A stretch of DNA of 64,000 bases. It comes from Rhinopithecus roxellana. Its lineage: Eukaryota > Chordata > Mammalia > Primates > Cercopithecidae. Below the pieces are notes generated by a model. The model had not been told where the DNA came from and made no database searches. It saw nothing but the letters and a program-made list of their open reading frames with translations. The stretch covers positions 83,705,295 to 83,769,294 of the forward strand of contig NC_044560.1 in assembly GCF_007565055.1 (NCBI RefSeq). The letters run 5' to 3'. The translations under genes and the position numbers were made by a program. The first letter of the stretch is position 1; each line of letters begins with the position of its first letter. Shown here in pieces: positions 62,341 through 64,000 of this stretch.

Positions 62341-62427
62341 ATCACAGAGTGTAATCATTGTATCTTTCCCATTGACTTCATAATTTTAAAATGTTTTTAT
62401 TGTTTCAAGCATATCAAAAAGTATAGT

Positions 62428-62690
62428 GGCTGGGTATGGTGGCTCAATGCCTGTAATCCCAGCACTTTGGAAAACCTATGCGGAAGAATTGCTTGACTCC
62501 AGGAGTTCCACACCAGCCCGGGCAACATAATAAGACTATGTCTCTACAAAAAATAAAAATAAAAAATTAGCCGGGTGATAGTGGCATGCACCTGTAGTCC
62601 CAGCAGCCCCATGGTTTAAGGCTGCAGTGAGCTATGATCACGCGGCTGTTTTCCGCCTGAGCAACAAACCTGAGACCCTGTGTCAAAAAA
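62428..62690 (+). mobile_element. Degenerate AluJ-like SINE
   Basis: Forward copy, strongly diverged, from GGCTGGGTATGGTGGCTCAA. Confidence 0.7.
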
Positions 62691-62868
62691 ATAACAATAA
62701 TTTAATAGTATAAAAGTAACATAATAGTGAACATTATTATACCTACCATACTGCTTTATCTTAGGTTGCCATCTTTGTTTCAGGTCTTTTCTTGCTATTT
62801 TTTTTTCCCTTATTTATTTATTGTCATGTAGCCTAAGATGAGATATTGTTTTCTTAAGAAATAAAATG

Positions 62869-62959
62869 TTGGTGGAGCATGGTGGTTCACGCCTGTAATC
62901 CCAGCACTTTGGAAGGCTGAGGCGGGTGGATCACAAGGTCAGGAGATCAAGACCATCCT
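62869..62959 (+). mobile_element. Truncated Alu (first about 90 bp only)
   Basis: It runs from GTGGAGCATGGTGGTTCACG to GACCATCCTG and then stops abruptly in unrelated AT-rich text without an A-tail, which suggests a deletion. Confidence 0.75.
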
Positions 62960-63048
62960 GAACTCTGGCCATTCATGTGTATTATAATAATTTTGTGATA
63001 TATGTATCCATACATAATACCATACATAATACGTGGTATTGTGATTTT

Positions 63049-63650
63049 TTTGTTGTTGTTGTTTTTTGAGACTGACTCTTGCTGTGTTGCCCAGGCTGTA
63101 GTGCAGTGGCGTGATCTGGGCTCACTACACCCTCCGCCTCCCGGGTTCAAGCAGTTCCCCTGCCTCAGCCTCCGGGGTAGCTGGGATTATAGGCCAAGCC
63201 CAGCTATTTTTTGTATTTTTAGCAGAGATGGGGTTTCACCATGTTGGTCCAGATGGTCTCAAACTCCTGACCTCGTGATCCACCCCACTTGGCCTCCCAA
63301 AATGCTAGGATTACAGGTGTGAACCACCACGCCTGGCCTGTTTCTTTTTTCTTTTCTTTTTTTTTTTTGAGATAGAGTTTCACTCTGTCACCCAGGCTGG
63401 AGTGTAGTGGTGTGATCTTTGCCCACTTCAACCTCCGCCTCTTGGGTTTCAGCGATTCTCCTGCCTCAGCCTTCTGAATAGCTGGGACTACAGGCCCATG
63501 CCACCATGCCCAGCTAAATTTTCTTTGTATTTTTAGTAGAAATGGGGTTCCGCCATGTTGGTCAGGCTGGTCTCGAACTCCTGGCCTCAAGTGATTCGCC
63601 CAACTTAGCCTCCCAAAGTGCTGGGATTACAGGTGTAAGCCATCTTGCAT
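63049..63650 (-). mobile_element. Two reversed Alus
   Basis: 63049-63335 with a (TTG)n-type tail, and 63340-63645 with a TTTTTTC-type tail. Confidence 0.85.
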
Positions 63651-63689
63651 ATTGTTTCTTTAATAAAGTAATTGCAGGGGAAAAGATCT

Positions 63690-64000
63690 GAAATCTTTAG
63701 ATTAAAATACACATAAGACATTATCAGCCAGTCACATTGTATGGACCTTATTTGGATACTGATTATTTTTTAGCCTTAAAAAAAAATGACATAAGATAAT
63801 TGGAAATCTGAACTGTATGTTTTATGATAAGGGATTCTTGTTATTTACAGATGATACAATGCCTGGGATTTGCTTCAAAATAATCTGGTAAAGGTGGAAA
63901 GTGGATGGGGCAAGATTAGCTATGAGTTGATAGTCGTTGGGGTTGAGTGATGGGTATGTGGGGTTCATTATACTATTGTGTTATGTATATGTTTTACATT
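63690..64000 (+). mobile_element. Old L1M-type 3' end, continuing past the window
   Basis: GTATGGACCTTATTTGGATA, GGGATTTGCTTCAAAATAAT, GGGTTCATTATACTATTGTG and TATGTATATGTTT follow the order of a common L1M 3' end. The family is from memory. Confidence 0.6.

Noticed and set aside
63840..63892. Possible S100PBP exon: TTTACAG then ATG, ending at GGTAAAGG
   Set aside because: The acceptor- and donor-like signals lie inside text that follows an old L1M 3' end, and the short peptide does not resemble S100PBP.

Overview
The window is primate nuclear DNA, almost certainly from an Old World monkey of the macaque/baboon group. It has spliced genes with GT-AG introns, roughly 75 Alu copies, MIR/L2/L1M relics and a Tigger1 transposon. 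Many of the youngest Alus carry the variants GGATCTCAGCTCACTGC, CACCTCGCCCGGCTAG and ACAGGCTTGAGCCACC, which I associate with the macaque/baboon AluYRa lineage. The gene order matches human chromosome 1p35.1: KIAA1522 (NHSL3) to the right, YARS1 to the left, S100PBP to the right.

Layout. 1-3884 is an Alu thicket with nested insertions. About 4560-4883 is a GC-box promoter. KIAA1522 is coded on + in seven exons from 4884 to 11726 (3105 nt, 1034 residues), followed by a 3' UTR to about 13805. YARS1 runs on - from its start codon at 58643 to its stop at 14806. All 13 coding exons can be reconstructed with in-phase GT-AG junctions (1587 nt, 528 residues). Its introns are packed with Alus, MIRs, L2/L1M pieces, LTR pieces and a nearly complete Tigger1. 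About 58450-59830 is a CpG-rich island. It holds YARS1 exon 1 on - and, on +, a probable non-coding first exon and first intron of S100PBP. The S100PBP coding exons are not visible and probably lie past the right edge.

How the genes sit together. KIAA1522 and YARS1 converge tail to tail, with poly(A) signals only about 300 bp apart. YARS1 and S100PBP diverge from a shared CpG-island promoter. YARS1 encodes cytoplasmic tyrosyl-tRNA synthetase (Rossmann catalytic core plus an EMAP-II-like tRNA-binding tail). KIAA1522 encodes a proline/serine-rich scaffold-like protein of the NHS family. They are neighbours by location only; nothing in the sequence suggests a shared pathway.

I found no new enzymatic or defence system. 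The most interesting observations are: an Alu-in-Alu composite present twice, each copy bounded by a different target-site duplication; a 90-nt stop-free intron in KIAA1522; an in-frame YARS1 exon (exon 5) tightly flanked by inverted Alus, one only 40 bp from its acceptor; a nearly complete Tigger1 ending 58 bp from YARS1 exon 4; and a possible uORF in the YARS1 leader. Repeat family names come from memory of consensus sequences, and repeat edges are accurate to about 5-10 bp. Exon edges were checked by codon phase.
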